A stretch of 64,000 nt of DNA, taken from Erpobdella octoculata (lineage: Eukaryota > Annelida > Clitellata > Hirudinida > Erpobdellidae). Shown piece by piece: positions 50,745 to 64,000 of this stretch. The notes beneath the pieces were generated by a model, which was given only the letters and a program-made list of their open reading frames with translations, had not been told where the DNA came from and did not search any database. A program made the translations under genes and the position numbers. The stretch covers positions 21,113,658 through 21,177,657 of the forward strand of contig OZ022247.1 in the NCBI GenBank assembly GCA_963978895.1, given 5' to 3'. Position 1 is the stretch's first letter. Each line of letters starts with the position of its first letter.

Positions 50745-50954
50745 CAGATGTGGACATGGGTTGGGTCGGATTAAGTTTGGTTAGGTTGGGTCAATTTTTT
50801 TAACAAATGCGTGGGTTGGGTTGGGTTGGGTTGGAAAAAAACAAAGAAAATTTAACTGTAGGTTGGGTCATAAAATTTAACTTTTCAGGTGAATCAGGTT
50901 GGGTTGAGAAAGTGGTGGGTTGGATCGCCAAAAATAGACTCATGTCCACCTCTG
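50745..50954. mobile_element. hAT-like MITE with GGGTT array, 210 bp
   Basis: Termini CAGATGTGGACATG and CATGTCCACCTCTG are inverted. Flanking 8-mers GGTTTAAT and GATTTAAT differ at one base. The interior is mostly TTGGG / GGGTT repeats (GGGTTGGGTTGGGTTGG near 50816). Confidence 0.82.
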
Positions 50955-50959
50955 GATTT

Positions 50960-52108
50960 AATGTTAAAACATTTTAAAAGTTTATTTTACAATCAAAAAA
51001 AATGAATACGATAAGTTGAATTAGATGTATTGTCTCTAGATGAACTTAGTGCAAATAAAAATTCTTTTTGTTAACGACAATTTAAAACGTCTATGCGACC
51101 TCCACCGAGTATGCCCTAAGACTAAATATGTGGCTAAATATTTTATGAAAAATTTGTCATCATCTGTTTACAACAAATATTTTATTTTCTAAATTTACAA
51201 ACCCTTAACGTTACGTGGAGAGTTTCTGCATAAAAAAGCTTTCACCCAGGTGACCCAGGGCCAAAGTTCTAAATCTCCTATAACTCGATGAGCGCTTGTA
51301 CCACCTCACACTTATTTGCTTTCAAAACAAGAACTATTACGTATTGCTTTTGAGGGCAGGTTTGAGGAATTTAATTTATAGGATACTCTATTTTTTATAC
51401 TTAAATAAAAGTGTAATTGTAATCAACTGTTTTTTTTCACACTCTTCGGTACAGAAATGGATAGGCATACACTATTTAGAATATCAATATCAAAAATGTT
51501 TTTGACTAAGAAAAGGAAGTACAGAGAGTAAGAAGTACTTGATAATCAGCCAAACTGAAATCATTCGTGAACAAGCTACTTTGCCCGACCCTCGAGACAA
51601 TGCGCATTGCACGTGGCTCTTCGACTTGCTTAAAAAACGACGTCCCTTCGAAATCATCATGTTTAGCTGGATTCCATTCCTATAAGTATTTTTTTATAAA
51701 TCTATTCCTGTAATTAAGTTACATCGATGAAGATTTTTGTTGCATTTTATCCAAAAAAACACACCTGGCTTGAAAATTAGTTGAGCTGAAATAATAAATA
51801 AGAAATCAGTTAACTAGTTCAGCAAACAACAATTAAATCATTCCTCGAAACTCTATTTGAAGTGGTTTTATATTTTTATCTTTCAACACTGTCGTCACAA
51901 ACTAATTTATTTATTGTATTTATTTCATCACCACAATTCGCTTTTAAAACCATATATATATAAGCTAGACCGGAATCTTTTTCGGTTTCGACACCGAAAC
52001 CAGGCTTAAAATCGGTTTTGGTTAGGTTTAAGTTGATCTGTGTGTGTGTGTGTGTTGAAGACAGTGTAGCTTGGCTGAATTGTAACTAGAGCTAGACCGA
52101 AGCTCGGT

Positions 52109-52172
<64 letters not shown>

Positions 52173-52660
52173 TTGCATGTCGACTTGACTAAATTAAGAA
52201 TTCATTTTAAAATAGAAAAAGGCAGATAAAAAGGATTTATTTCTTTATCCTTCAATAAACTGCAAAACCATTCCAAAAACCCCTTATACGATTGGCGATA
52301 TCTTAACATTTGGTGTCAGAAGTAAGATCTTAACAAAATGGTTTTGCAGTTATTTAAAGAACTTTCCATTTCTGAGTACTAGGAAGAGTCAAAAGAGTAT
52401 AACCGCTTTACACTAAAAGTAAAAGCCTCATATTTCTTTTTATACTTACTTTTTTGTTATTTTTATTAATTGTCTCTTAGCTGCACTATTTAGCTATACT
52501 TTCTCTTAATACGTTTGATATAACTTTAATAATTTGTTAGTTATTAACTAATTTTTCCAAGAATAAGTTTGAAGACCTCCCGCCTGGGTGGTAGTTACTT
52601 TAAAATTAGAAACCCTAATAAGTAATCCCAACTTTGATATTATAGATTTTTTTAACAAAT
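50960..52660. other. non-coding stretch
   Basis: No gene supported. Two related hAT-like ends (GCTAGACCGGAATC at 51964 and TAGAGCTAGACCGAAGCTCG at 52087) with GGTTTCGG / CGGTTTTGG words between them suggest a small element at about 51960-52110. A TA tract follows at 52112-52170. Confidence 0.45.
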
Positions 52661-52664
52661 AATA

Positions 52665-53248
52665 TCTATATATATATATAAATACCACTGACTGACAAAA
52701 ACCACTGAACGGATTGCAATGAAATTTGGAACATATCTTTCTCTTGAGTTTTAGGTGCTCACTAAGAAAGGGTTTTGAAAAATTCGGCCTGGATCGCCTT
52801 ATTATTATTTAATTATAATTTTATATAAATACATATTTAGAACTGAAATTTAACCGAATACGTTATTTACTGAATCTTGGTTATTTATTTTTAATAGTTG
52901 CGGTGGTAATTGCGTAATAGAATTCATATTTAGTTTACGTAACAACGTTTGAAGGCTTCGAGCAAGTTTTAGCAAATCTATTTTACGTTTTGACGGGTTA
53001 AAAGAAGTTAGGAAAAAATGAAAACGATAAAATGAGTGAGGACGGGAACAGGAGAGCAAGCGTGAGCGGAAACGGGAGAGCAAGAACGGGGAAAGCGTCT
53101 GGGAACGGGAAAGCGACTAGGAACGGGAGGGCAAATTGGAGCGGAAAAGCGGCCGGAAACTGGAAAGCGGGGAAGGAAACCTGAGCGAGAGAGACAAACA
53201 TTAGAAAAAACTCTAAAAACCTCGGGCAACGCCGGGCACCCCCGCTAG
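52665..53248 (+). mobile_element. non-autonomous Helitron, 584 bp
   Basis: It begins TCTATATATATATATAAATA after A, has GGATTGCAATGAAATTTGG, TTTACGTAACAACGTTTGAA, the purine minisatellite (53040-53185), and ends GGGCACCCCCGCTAG before T. Complete at both ends. Confidence 0.88.
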
Positions 53249-53436
53249 TGTTTTAATATAGCTAAAGCTATAAAATTCGATCCTAAAGAACATCAATATA
53301 GGTACCTAATTTATACTTTTTGCAAATTTTAAATACTATCCTCTTTTTAGATACAAGTTATAAGATATTTAACAAATGTTTTTTCTTTCTCCATTGTAAT
53401 TATTTAAGATGTTTCAGACTGGATTTTTTAGTCATA

Positions 53437-53562
53437 TTATTCAGTTAATTTGTTTCTATCTCTTAGATAATTCCATAACGTGCTTCGATCAATTCCATAT
53501 TCAAACGCAGCACCTCTATTAAATTTTCCTTGCTCAATTTCCTCTAAAGCATTTTTTTCTTC
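53437..53562 (-). pseudogene. HTH (psq-type) fragment of a transposase
   Basis: The minus strand reads NALEEIEQGKFNRGAAFEYG and IDRSTLWNYLRDRNKLTE before a stop. This matches the pipsqueak-type helix-turn-helix ('A...V..G.S.R.AA..YGIP.STL...') found in pogo-like transposases and host derivatives. It lies next to the repeat at 53560-54075. About 40 residues only; the rest is missing. Confidence 0.6.
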
Positions 53563-54075
53563 AATACAAGTTTTTACAATAGCACCATGGGCGCGTTGTT
53601 AAATTGATCGCGATAGTAAATCTTGGTGTTAAGCCCAGTAGCTCCTACTCTAAGTAGGGGTCAAGCGTAGAAGTACAGCGGTAATGCGTGAGCCTGGACC
53701 ACCAATAGGAGCAAAGCGGTGTCAAATGAATCCGGTAAAAAACAACGCGCCCTATGCATCCTATTCTTTACTGATTTCTACTCTATATACTATCCTCTAC
53801 ATAAGCGACCAGGCCCAAGAGTTGTAAAGGAAGTTATTGTAAACAAAACATAATAATAAAACATAACCCAAGAACTGATAAACGTAAAGTTTTGTGTAAA
53901 TATTTTTAAGCAACTAAATTTTATTAATTAAACTTTTTAGTTATCAACTACAAAAATTAGTTAAACTATCACTTTAAATAAACTTTTTTGACTAAGTTAA
54001 ACTTTGCTTTTAATTAAAAAAATGTAGTTAAACTATTAGTTAGTAACTTTTTAGTTAACTTTTGCCCATCACTGT
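53560..54075. mobile_element. second copy of the 3958-4893 element (right half)
   Basis: Closely similar to 4395-4893, including CGCGCCCTATGCATCCTATT, AAAACATAACCCAAGAACTG and the end TAACTTTTGCCCATCACTG. The left terminus is replaced by the HTH-bearing segment. Confidence 0.85.
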
Positions 54076-54079
54076 GTTA

Positions 54080-55235
54080 TTTGATTTATATAAAAAACGA
54101 TGCCACGTCCATACTGTACAATGATAAAACACTTTATCACTTCAAAAGTCTAAACCTAACTGCCAAAAGCAATGCCGTCGCGTGAGAGGGGACGAGAGGG
54201 GCGTGTGGCATTCAAGAAGTCTGGCAATATCGTAATACATAGCGTCACAAAGATTATATGAGCGGTGGCTATTGTCTTCTCCCTGGTAAACTCTCCCGGA
54301 CTCCCCATATACATACAGACAAACAGTCGAATGAGATAGTCTTCCAAGACTCTTACTAATTTAATTCTGGACTAAATTTATTTGCAAAGTTATTCTCATT
54401 ATTATCAATATTCATTGTTATTTAAATCATAATCTTATCCGATCCTATCGTTTAATTTTTTCAATGCTTTTTCCTAGACAATCATTTTTCTAATGTTTTT
54501 TAATGTTGGACTAGGTATATGAGTTGTAATTTTCAGCATTCTGTCAGGTCTGTTTTTATTTAAAACTATATAAATAATAAATAAATTAAACAATAATAAT
54601 TAAATAAATAAGAAGTGCTTCAAAATGTGTTTCTCCAAAAAAATTCATTCTAAAGTGTCCGCAATAAAAAATTCTAATTCTACAAAATAAAATTTTGCAT
54701 ATAAGTCAAAGTTCACGTTAAAGCTGATTAGAGCTACGGCGATACAACGTCACAATCGTTTGAATGGCCATCAAAGATATGAGCATTTTTGTACCTAGGT
54801 ATGTGTGCAGATGTGTTTAGGTGTGCGTGTCTTGCTGGATGGTTCCGCCCCATAATAATTGGTATTTTTCAGATTAACTTTTTAAAATAAACGAATGAAA
54901 ATCATGATAATTGATTGTGTCTAATTTAGATTTTTATAACTGCTATTTATAATATATCGATTGATTATATATATTTGTAATAGAGCAGTATGTAGTCCAC
55001 ATTCTATGGAAATGAGTATTAAATAATATTATAATGAAACGTGAACATAAAAATTAATAATAATAAAAATGATGATGATGATATAAGTAGGCAATGAATG
55101 GGTTCATGATAGAAAGCCAATAAAATGATTGCGCAAACTGATAATAATTGATTAGGTTTTTTATAAATTGTGTTAGGTTTTAAATATGTGAATAAGGGAT
55201 GTAAAAATAAAAAATAAGTTTTAAAAATACCTACA
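54080..55235. other. non-coding stretch
   Basis: AT-rich, no gene or repeat structure recognised. Confidence 0.45.
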
Positions 55236-55236
55236 T

Positions 55237-55448
<212 letters not shown>

Positions 55449-55834
55449 TTACCTACTTAGTACTTATTGTTTTTTAAAAACAATACTACCTGATAGAATT
55501 ATTAATTGCGCAACAATAGCGGGCGTTTGCAGGATTTCAGTTTTTTGATAAAGAAATTGTATCCTATCAGCTAAGCGCGCTGTTCTTGAGTAGGATAAAC
55601 GTCATAGAGTTATGGTGACTGAAGGTTATGTCGATTTGATAGAGTTGGGCGAAAGACAGATAGTAATGGTACCTACTTCCTTATCAGATTCGGAGCACTT
55701 CATTGTACCTTAATGTTCGTTTTTTGCAAGCATAGATAAAAAATAATTTATTAGAAGATTGATATACGCATGTTTGTCGAAGGTATTGGTGAAAAATAAT
55801 GTGTTTATAATAGTTTAAAATTCTTTACGCTGTC

Positions 55835-56315
55835 TGTTTGTATTTCTTTCATATAAACCCATAGACCAATTTGAACAAAATTTGGCATGAAGGTTGTTCT
55901 CAATGTTCTCAAAGAGGAGAAAAAGATTAGACAAGTTTAAAAAATTTTGTTTTTTATGGCCAAAAACCTATTCCACTCCAGTGCATGAGAAAAGGAAAAG
56001 AAAAGGGAAAGGGAAAGGTAAAGAGAAAGGGAAAGGGAAAGGGAAAGGGAAAGGGAAAAGGAAAGGGAAAGGGAAAGGGAAAGGGAAAGGAAAGGGAAAG
56101 GGAAAGGGAGGGAAAGGGAAAGGGAAAGGGAAAGGGAAAGGGAAAGAGAAAGGTAAAGGGAATGGGAAAAGGAATAGGAAAAGGAAAAGAGAAAGGGAAA
56201 GAGAAAAGGAAAGGGAAAAAGAAAGGGAGAGGGAAAAGAGAGGGAGGTGGAGAGGGAGAAACTGTGAGAAAAAAACTTCTAAAAACCCCAGAGCAACGCC
56301 GGGTAAACCTGCTAG
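55835..56315 (+). mobile_element. Helitron with minisatellite converted to (GGGAAA)n
   Basis: ACCAATTTGAACAAAATTTGG near the start, then a 250-bp (GGGAAA)n tract (about 55988-56255), the 3' block CTTCTAAAAACCCCAGAGCA and the end ACCTGCTAG before T. The 5' end is approximate. The tract gives false Lys-Gly frames. Confidence 0.72.
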
Positions 56316-56374
56316 TTATCTTATATAGATTATGCAAACAACCAATGTTTCTTTTTACAAACTTTTATTTAAGT

Positions 56375-56510
56375 TACAATCTCTGTTTGTGTGTGTGGCT
56401 TTCTCTGTACGCAAATCTTGCAAGTAAAATTCAACCAGCTTTTTGTCTAGCTAGGAGGCTGAAACTTTCAGCATAACTTTATATTGAATGACAATACATG
56501 ATTCAATTAA
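56375..56510 (-). repeat. interspersed repeat family A, inverted
   Basis: Has AGCTAGGAGGCTGAAACTTT and GAATGACAATACATGATTC, the reverse of the 9751 copy. Confidence 0.7.
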
Positions 56511-56519
56511 AAAAAATAA

Positions 56520-57540
56520 AAAAAAACTTATTTTAAACGTCTTTCGTATTTCTAAATCGAGTGTATTTAAAGTTTGTGTTAAAAAACTCGTTTTTTCCTT
56601 TACTTGTTTCAAATTAATAAAAACTAAAGATTCATTTTCAGGTGAAGTATTTAATAACACAATAAGCATTAAATATTTAAAAAAATCAGTTACTTAATTG
56701 ACTGCAAGTATAAGACTGTGTGAGGTGCAGTAAATGAAAGCCTTCTCGGGCTTTCGGTAAAACTGACGAATCCTTGCCTGAACACCGTTCTGAATGCTGG
56801 CCAATGCATTCCAGCTTTCGTAGAATCTGACGGAATAATTTGTTTAAGTCCAAACACACTTTATGTTTTCGCTAATATTTGGCAGACAACCAAAGTAAAG
56901 TAAAAAGTTTTTCTGAATCATTAAAGTGACACAGCTGTCTAAAATATTATCTTTTGTCTGCGTGTCCAGCGTTATCTGCCTAACACATTCGGAAATGGCA
57001 AAAACATATGGTATTTAATAATGGCGCTATTACCAGTAGAGTCTGAAAGTCTACTCAGCAAGCACTCACGGACAAATGCACGCTATCTTTGATAGAAGGT
57101 CGCCAGGTCAGAATTGCAGCTGATGACTAAACAAATAAGTAATTGAGTCAACAATTATTTTTAAACTGTTGCTAATTTTTATATCATTGCCTTGATTTAT
57201 ACAATTTAAAAAGAAATAAATAAAGGGAGCACAAACACACCCTTTCCACCTTCCGCATTCAAGCACCTATGCTTCATACTATTTTTTTTGCACAACTCTC
57301 AAAACATTCATCATAAAATGTTCTGGTTCACATATCTAGTCAGCAAGAATGCACCACCTCCCTGGCACCAGTACCTTGAGAAATAATAACACCCTGCCAT
57401 AAAATACATTTGCAAATAATTCAATCAATATTTAAAAGTTTTCATTTGTTCGTTTTATGTCACGCCAAAAACAAAGCAATAATTTCCAGAGTGACTGGGA
57501 AGCCATCATAGCACTTTGCAACTGTAAGCAATACTCCCAT
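56520..57540. other. downstream of PEBP gene, non-coding
   Basis: No supported gene; likely includes the PEBP 3' UTR near 57500. Confidence 0.4.
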
Positions 57541-57545
57541 CTTTT

Positions 57546-59854
<2,309 letters not shown>

Positions 59855-60059
59855 GTATTTAATTAATATGGTAATAGTCTTCCTTGTCTTAAATAGCTAT
59901 AGTAATAATACAGATTTCGAAACGCTAGGAATTAATTAACGTTAAACGTTTTTTTAAATATACTGGTGATCTGATAAAACAACAAAAAAACAGTACAGTT
60001 AGTGTTATATTTTAAGGTCAAGAAAATAAAAAAACTTGACCTAAAAATTTATAAGCCAT

Positions 60060-60310
60060 CCGGCGAATAAAATCAATTTATAAAAAGCTGCGTGTGTGTG
60101 TGTGTTCGAGATTCCCATTCGAACCATATATATTATATACCTATATATGATACGAACCGCTGGAGCAATTGGGACAAAAATTTGGCACTGAGGTTATAGT
60201 CTTCATTACGAAGGTTATTAGGAGATTTTTTTAAATATGCTCTTTATTTTACGTTTTATTGGCAAAAAACTAAGCAAAAAACCTAGGCATTGCCTGGTAG
60301 AAGGTTACCC
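60060..60310 (+). repeat. Helitron-like remnant
   Basis: Has ACCGCTGGAGCAATTGGGAC and AATTTGGCACTGAGGTTATA, similar to the 5' region of the copies at 32239 and 55835, and AAAAACCTAGGCATTGCCTG resembling a decayed 3' block. No intact end. Confidence 0.4.
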
Positions 60311-60646
60311 TTTGGAAAAATGCATTAATCAGCCCATTAAAACGTTGTTCGTAATAGGAAAAAACAAGTTTTATTTTATTCCCCTGGTAGTTTCACAAAT
60401 GTTGTATCATATTGGTGATATGGACCAACAAAAAAAAAACGTTTATAAAACCATGGAGGAGCAAAATTTTCAAATTACCAGGACATTCTAAAGTCTAAAT
60501 ACAGTATATATCCCGCTATAACGTACTTCAAGGGAACCAAAAAATAGATACGTTGTATCCCAATTCCGCTATATCCAGGGTTTGAAAAAATAAACAAATT
60601 ACTATGGAAAAACAAATTGCAACATAACGTCAGTGAAGCAGTAAAA

Positions 60647-60680
<34 letters not shown>

Positions 60681-60682
60681 GT

Positions 60683-60800
60683 TTTCTCTGTACTACACAA
60701 ATCTTGCAAGTGAAATTTAACCAGCTTTCTGACTAGCTAGGAAGCTGAAACTTTCAGCATATCTTTATATTGGATGACAATACATGATTCGATTAAAAAA
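60683..60800 (-). repeat. interspersed repeat family A, inverted
   Basis: TTTCTGACTAGCTAGGAAGC and GGATGACAATACATGATTCG match 56375-56510 and the inverse of 9751-9905. A (TG)n tract precedes it. Confidence 0.72.
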
Positions 60801-61198
60801 AACAAAAAAAACGTAATTTGAACCTCATTTGTATACATACACACAGACACATCGAGTGTATTTGAAATCAAAGTTTGTGTTCGAAAACTCGTTTTTTCCT
60901 TTACTTGTTTTACAAAGTTTCTTAGTATTTATGGATGACGGGAAGTTAGTTATTTTTCACTTTCAATAGGTCTGCAAGCATTCAAGTGAGCGAACAAGTA
61001 AAGATAAAAATAATTTTAAAAAAATTCTTATATTTGCCTTTTTATCTGAGTCAACGAACTAAAATTTTTACATCTAAAACAACCATTACGCTCAATCTTG
61101 TTAATTATTTTGGATCTCTGGCGACTTATACATAAATAACTTATTATAGTCGCTAGATGACAGGAATTAATTTGATTTGATTAATTTTAATTGATTTA

Positions 61199-61390
61199 AG
61201 GCTTAATTCATGTCAAAAACATTAAATTCATGTATTGTCATCTAGAATATAGTTTTCCTGAAAGTTTTAGAGCTCTATGTGGTCGAAAAGTGGGTGAATT
61301 TTTGTTTCTAAGATTTGATCACCACAGACAAACAAACAAACAAACAAAAAAGTAAATTTAATAAAAACATTTAAATTAAAAAATTGCCAA
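61199..61390 (+). repeat. interspersed repeat family A copy
   Basis: Nearly the same as 540-722 (AATTCATGTATTGTCATC, CTGAAAGTTTTAGAGCTCTA, (CAAA)n). Confidence 0.75.
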
Positions 61391-61792
61391 AATTGATGGC
61401 AATATTCAATAATGAAATGGATCAAGAGATTATGGCTATAGGTGACAAACAAAGACAAAAACATGAATTAGAAGGAAATACTCAAATTGAAAAAGTATAT
61501 AAAGTGGTTAACCGTAAGATTTGGTTCTGACTCATTACTTTTTGTTCTGTTCATATAATATATGACCTCGATATTGAAACGTCAAAAATATCAGTTTGCT
61601 GACGATACAAAAGTCGTCTAGAAAAATATAACAGTCTTTCAAACCACTATAATAATTGTTATTTTGTGTAAATTTTAAATCAAAAATAATTTTTCATGTT
61701 TGTTATTGAATTTTTCGAATAAAAACTACTTGTGATTTTAAAAATAAATTAAAATATGACCATGACCTGCTGCTGGAAAATGCAAAACAAAG

Positions 61793-62044
61793 ATGGCTGC
61801 GTGTTGTCGTATCGGCCGAGCACTTGTCTGCTCGAGTTGCAGCTTTCGCCGACAACTTCCTGTGCAGATTGCGTTTCGCAGTTTTAGTAAAAAGACGAAA
61901 TACGATTTTGTGAGTGGAAAAACGCAGAACCACAGGTTCGTGACGGTTTCTATAGTCGCCTTGGCAAGTTCTTACATCGCATATAAGAAATACTTTAGTT
62001 CCTTTCTTTCAACATTTTGGGAACAGAATTGTGTTTTAGCAAAG
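61793..62044 (+). CDS. first exon of an unidentified gene, mitochondrial-type N-terminus
   Basis: An 84-codon exon starts at ATG 61793 (TGGCTGCG follows) and ends at GCAAAG before the donor GTGAGA, phase 0. The N-terminus MAACCRIGRALVCSSCSFRR has Arg, Ser and Cys but no acidic residues, as expected of a mitochondrial presequence. A second basic stretch (FRSFSKKTKYDF) and a hydrophobic segment (FVTVSIVALASSYIAY) follow, consistent with an inner-membrane anchor. It is less AT-rich than its flanks. I do not recognise the protein; downstream exons lie beyond a transposon-filled intron and the window end. Read-through ends at 62056. Confidence 0.55.
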
Positions 62045-62078
62045 GTGAGATATTGATTGTTGTAACTTGTAATTAAAG

Positions 62079-63138
62079 GGTAATCCTGCAGTATAGCGTC
62101 CTGAACCGATTTCGATGAAAAAACGGTTTAAAAAACTGTTTGATAGAATAACCATAGAACATTATCAAAACGTATTACAAACAAGTATTTTACAGAAAAA
62201 CTTACTAAAAACCGACTTTAAGCAAAAAATATCCAAAGGCAATGTTGACACGCGGAATAATACAATTCCAGGAATGAAAAGCAAGGAAGAGTTAATATTC
62301 AAATAAAATAACATAATAAAATAATAAATACATTTTAAAAAGTTACAAATAAATTTTTAATTATTTAAATTTTAAAAAATCAGAGCGCTGAGTGGAAATG
62401 TATCTATGACTAGCGGGGGATCAGCGTTGCCCGGGGTTTTCCCATCATTTTTCTCTCGCTCCCGTTTTCTTCCCCGCTAGTTTTCTCGCTCCCGATCGCC
62501 TCCCCGTTCCCGGCCGCATTCCCGCTCCCGATTGCTCTTCTCTTCCTGGTCGCTTTCTCGCTCGCTCTTTCGCTCTCCAAACGATTCTGCTAGCCACATG
62601 ACCTTTAAAACTCAAAATTTCCGCTCCAAGAAATATGATAGAAACCGTACCAAAGTACTTTTACTTTGATATTATTTTAATTTTTCTTGGTGTTCTGTTG
62701 CTAATTTATTGTTTTCAATGTTTTTTTAATTTTTCTTAAGGCAATTTGACATAAAGCGCCGCATTTAAAGAAACGGTTTTAGACATGGAGCGGGTTACGC
62801 AACTCGCACTTCTAAAGCAAACTAATATTTTTTTATTTTTTACTTCTATATTTTTTTCCTAAATTGTCTATTTTTATTTTAAATGTGTTTAATTTTTATT
62901 ACCTTTATTCCTACTGTTCACTTCTATCGCTATTGACAAATAGATCTTCATCGGGAACTACGTTAACTTCGGGAGTAATTTATAAATGTTCTAAAGTGCT
63001 ATAATTTTTGGTTTTTTTCAGTTATTTATGTTGTAATTAGTCTTTATTTCTGTTATTTATGTTTTAAATATCATTTACGTTAAAAAACCGGCCATTTTTC
63101 ATCGAAATCGGTTCAGGACGCTATACTGCAGGATTACC
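62079..63138. mobile_element. DNA transposon with 44-bp perfect TIRs and 9-bp TSD
   Basis: The first and last 44 bp are exact inverted repeats (GGTAATCCTGCAGTATAGCG at each end). TAATTAAAG flanks both sides (62070-62078 and 63139-63147). The 9-bp duplication suggests a MULE or Merlin-type element rather than hAT. Only a short Lys-rich frame (62115-62306) of no recognised family is inside. It sits in the first intron of the gene beginning at 61793. Confidence 0.9.
62410..62640 (-). mobile_element. Helitron 3' end nested in the 62079-63138 transposon
   Basis: The minus strand ends GATCCCCCGCTAG before T, with the GAAAACCCCGGGCAACGCTG block and a short purine minisatellite. The 5' part is missing or unrecognised. 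Confidence 0.7.
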
Positions 63139-63149
63139 TAATTAAAGCT

Positions 63150-63810
63150 TAAAGGTTTTCAAGATTTGCTCAAATGGTCACACTGTCAGTGAAGTTTCAC
63201 AAAAAATCGCCACTTGCCCTTTTTTTCATTAAAATAGTAAATATGGTTAACCTAACATTAAGAAACAAACGTTATACCAGTTTTTAAGAAATATCGGTAA
63301 TATACTCCGCCTATAACAACATCGGTTTTAGCGAAATATGGCTTAAAACGAATGAATTTGTTGGCACGAACAAAAATAGGCCTTAAAAGCATTGTAGTAA
63401 CTCAGATTATTACAAAGTCAATTATATAAAAATTTTGTTTATAACTGGTCGCAAGCCCAAATTTGTTATCTTTTTATTTAGTTTATAACATAATTTTGTA
63501 TTGAAATATGCTTGCACTGAAAATCTATACATATTTTTATTTCTTAAGTTATCTTATATATAATATATATAATAGCCCATGTCTTTATAAGACGTTTTTG
63601 TGTGACGCTCTGCTATCTATGGTAAATTAATTTACATATATTAATGGTAAATAATTATATATATAATATAATTAAATAACTTAAAAAAATTTTACCTTAT
63701 GTAAAATAAATTCAAAATATAAAAAATTATTAGTATTTTTGAATATGTCCTTTCTCCTTTCATTTGTTTTGGAGTGCATACGAACGATAAAACAATTTCT
63801 ATCGATTTCA
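63150..63810. other. non-coding stretch, probably intronic
   Basis: AT-rich; no exon recognised for the gene that begins at 61793. Confidence 0.4.
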
Positions 63811-63814
63811 CTTA

Positions 63815-63880
63815 ATCAATCAATCAAATAAACTTATAAAGCGCCTTTTCCTTTTCTTAAATTCAAAGGCGCTTGCTCTT
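63815..63880. repeat. GCGC-type interspersed repeat end
   Basis: AATCAATCAATCAAATAAAC followed by AAAGCGCCTTTTCC and TTCAAAGGCGCTT, a short stem. Related copies at about 16005-16055 and 2606-2645. Confidence 0.6.
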
Positions 63881-64000
63881 CAATAAATTCGCTAAATAAA
63901 AATGTTCACTTATATCGCTTTCTAAAAATTTACTCCATCGCCGAGTTCTTTCTGCGTTATAACTATTACACAGGCAGTAGGCGCGGGGCAATAAACGGTA

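Noticed and set aside
54156..54347. 63-codon minus-strand ORF
   Set aside because: No recognisable domain, signal or splice context; length is within chance.
55894..56476. Lys-Gly-rich ORFs and their Pro-Phe mirror
   Set aside because: Translation of a (GGGAAA)n tract inside a Helitron.
62115..62306. 63-codon Lys-rich ORF as a host gene
   Set aside because: Starts inside the TIR of the 62079-63138 transposon and matches no known family.

Overview
The window is eukaryotic nuclear DNA: AT-rich, with short spliced exons, GT/AG introns, long TA and CA microsatellites, Helitrons, hAT elements, LINEs and tRNA-derived SINEs. Domain content and repeat families point to an invertebrate animal; the phylum cannot be fixed from this sequence alone. 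There are no prokaryotic features.

Three host genes can be read. (1) A giant membrane mucin on the minus strand (48326 down to about 21183). One uninterrupted 15-kb exon encodes a signal peptide and about 330 copies of a 15-residue Thr/Ser/Pro/Glu repeat. Small exons follow that encode an EGF, NIDO, AMOP, VWD (with a GDPH site), further EGF modules, one transmembrane helix and a cytoplasmic tail. This is the MUC4-type architecture. (2) A four-exon secreted phosphatidylethanolamine-binding protein (PEBP) on the minus strand (59854 to 57546). (3) The first exon of an unidentified gene on the plus strand (61793-62044) with a mitochondrial-type N-terminus; the rest lies beyond the window.

Layout. 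1-22 kb is a transposon graveyard: a long-TIR element at the left edge, SINEs, two perfect hairpins, a 460-bp CA tract joined to a TA tract, a Helitron helicase fragment, a LINE endonuclease fragment, and a REL-endonuclease LINE broken by a hAT element and other insertions. 21-48.5 kb is the mucin gene, whose introns hold Helitrons and a 1,046-bp hAT-type element. 48.5-57.5 kb is intergenic with a SINE, a hAT MITE, Helitrons and a 209-bp TA tract. 57.5-59.9 kb is PEBP. 60-64 kb holds the partial gene, whose first intron contains a 1,060-bp transposon with 44-bp perfect TIRs.

The most notable features are the homogenised mucin array, which shows block duplications in exact multiples of 45 bp; the Helitron family carrying an internal purine minisatellite; several hAT-type elements with subterminal simple-motif arrays; and two perfect hairpins that share a core but have different outer arms.
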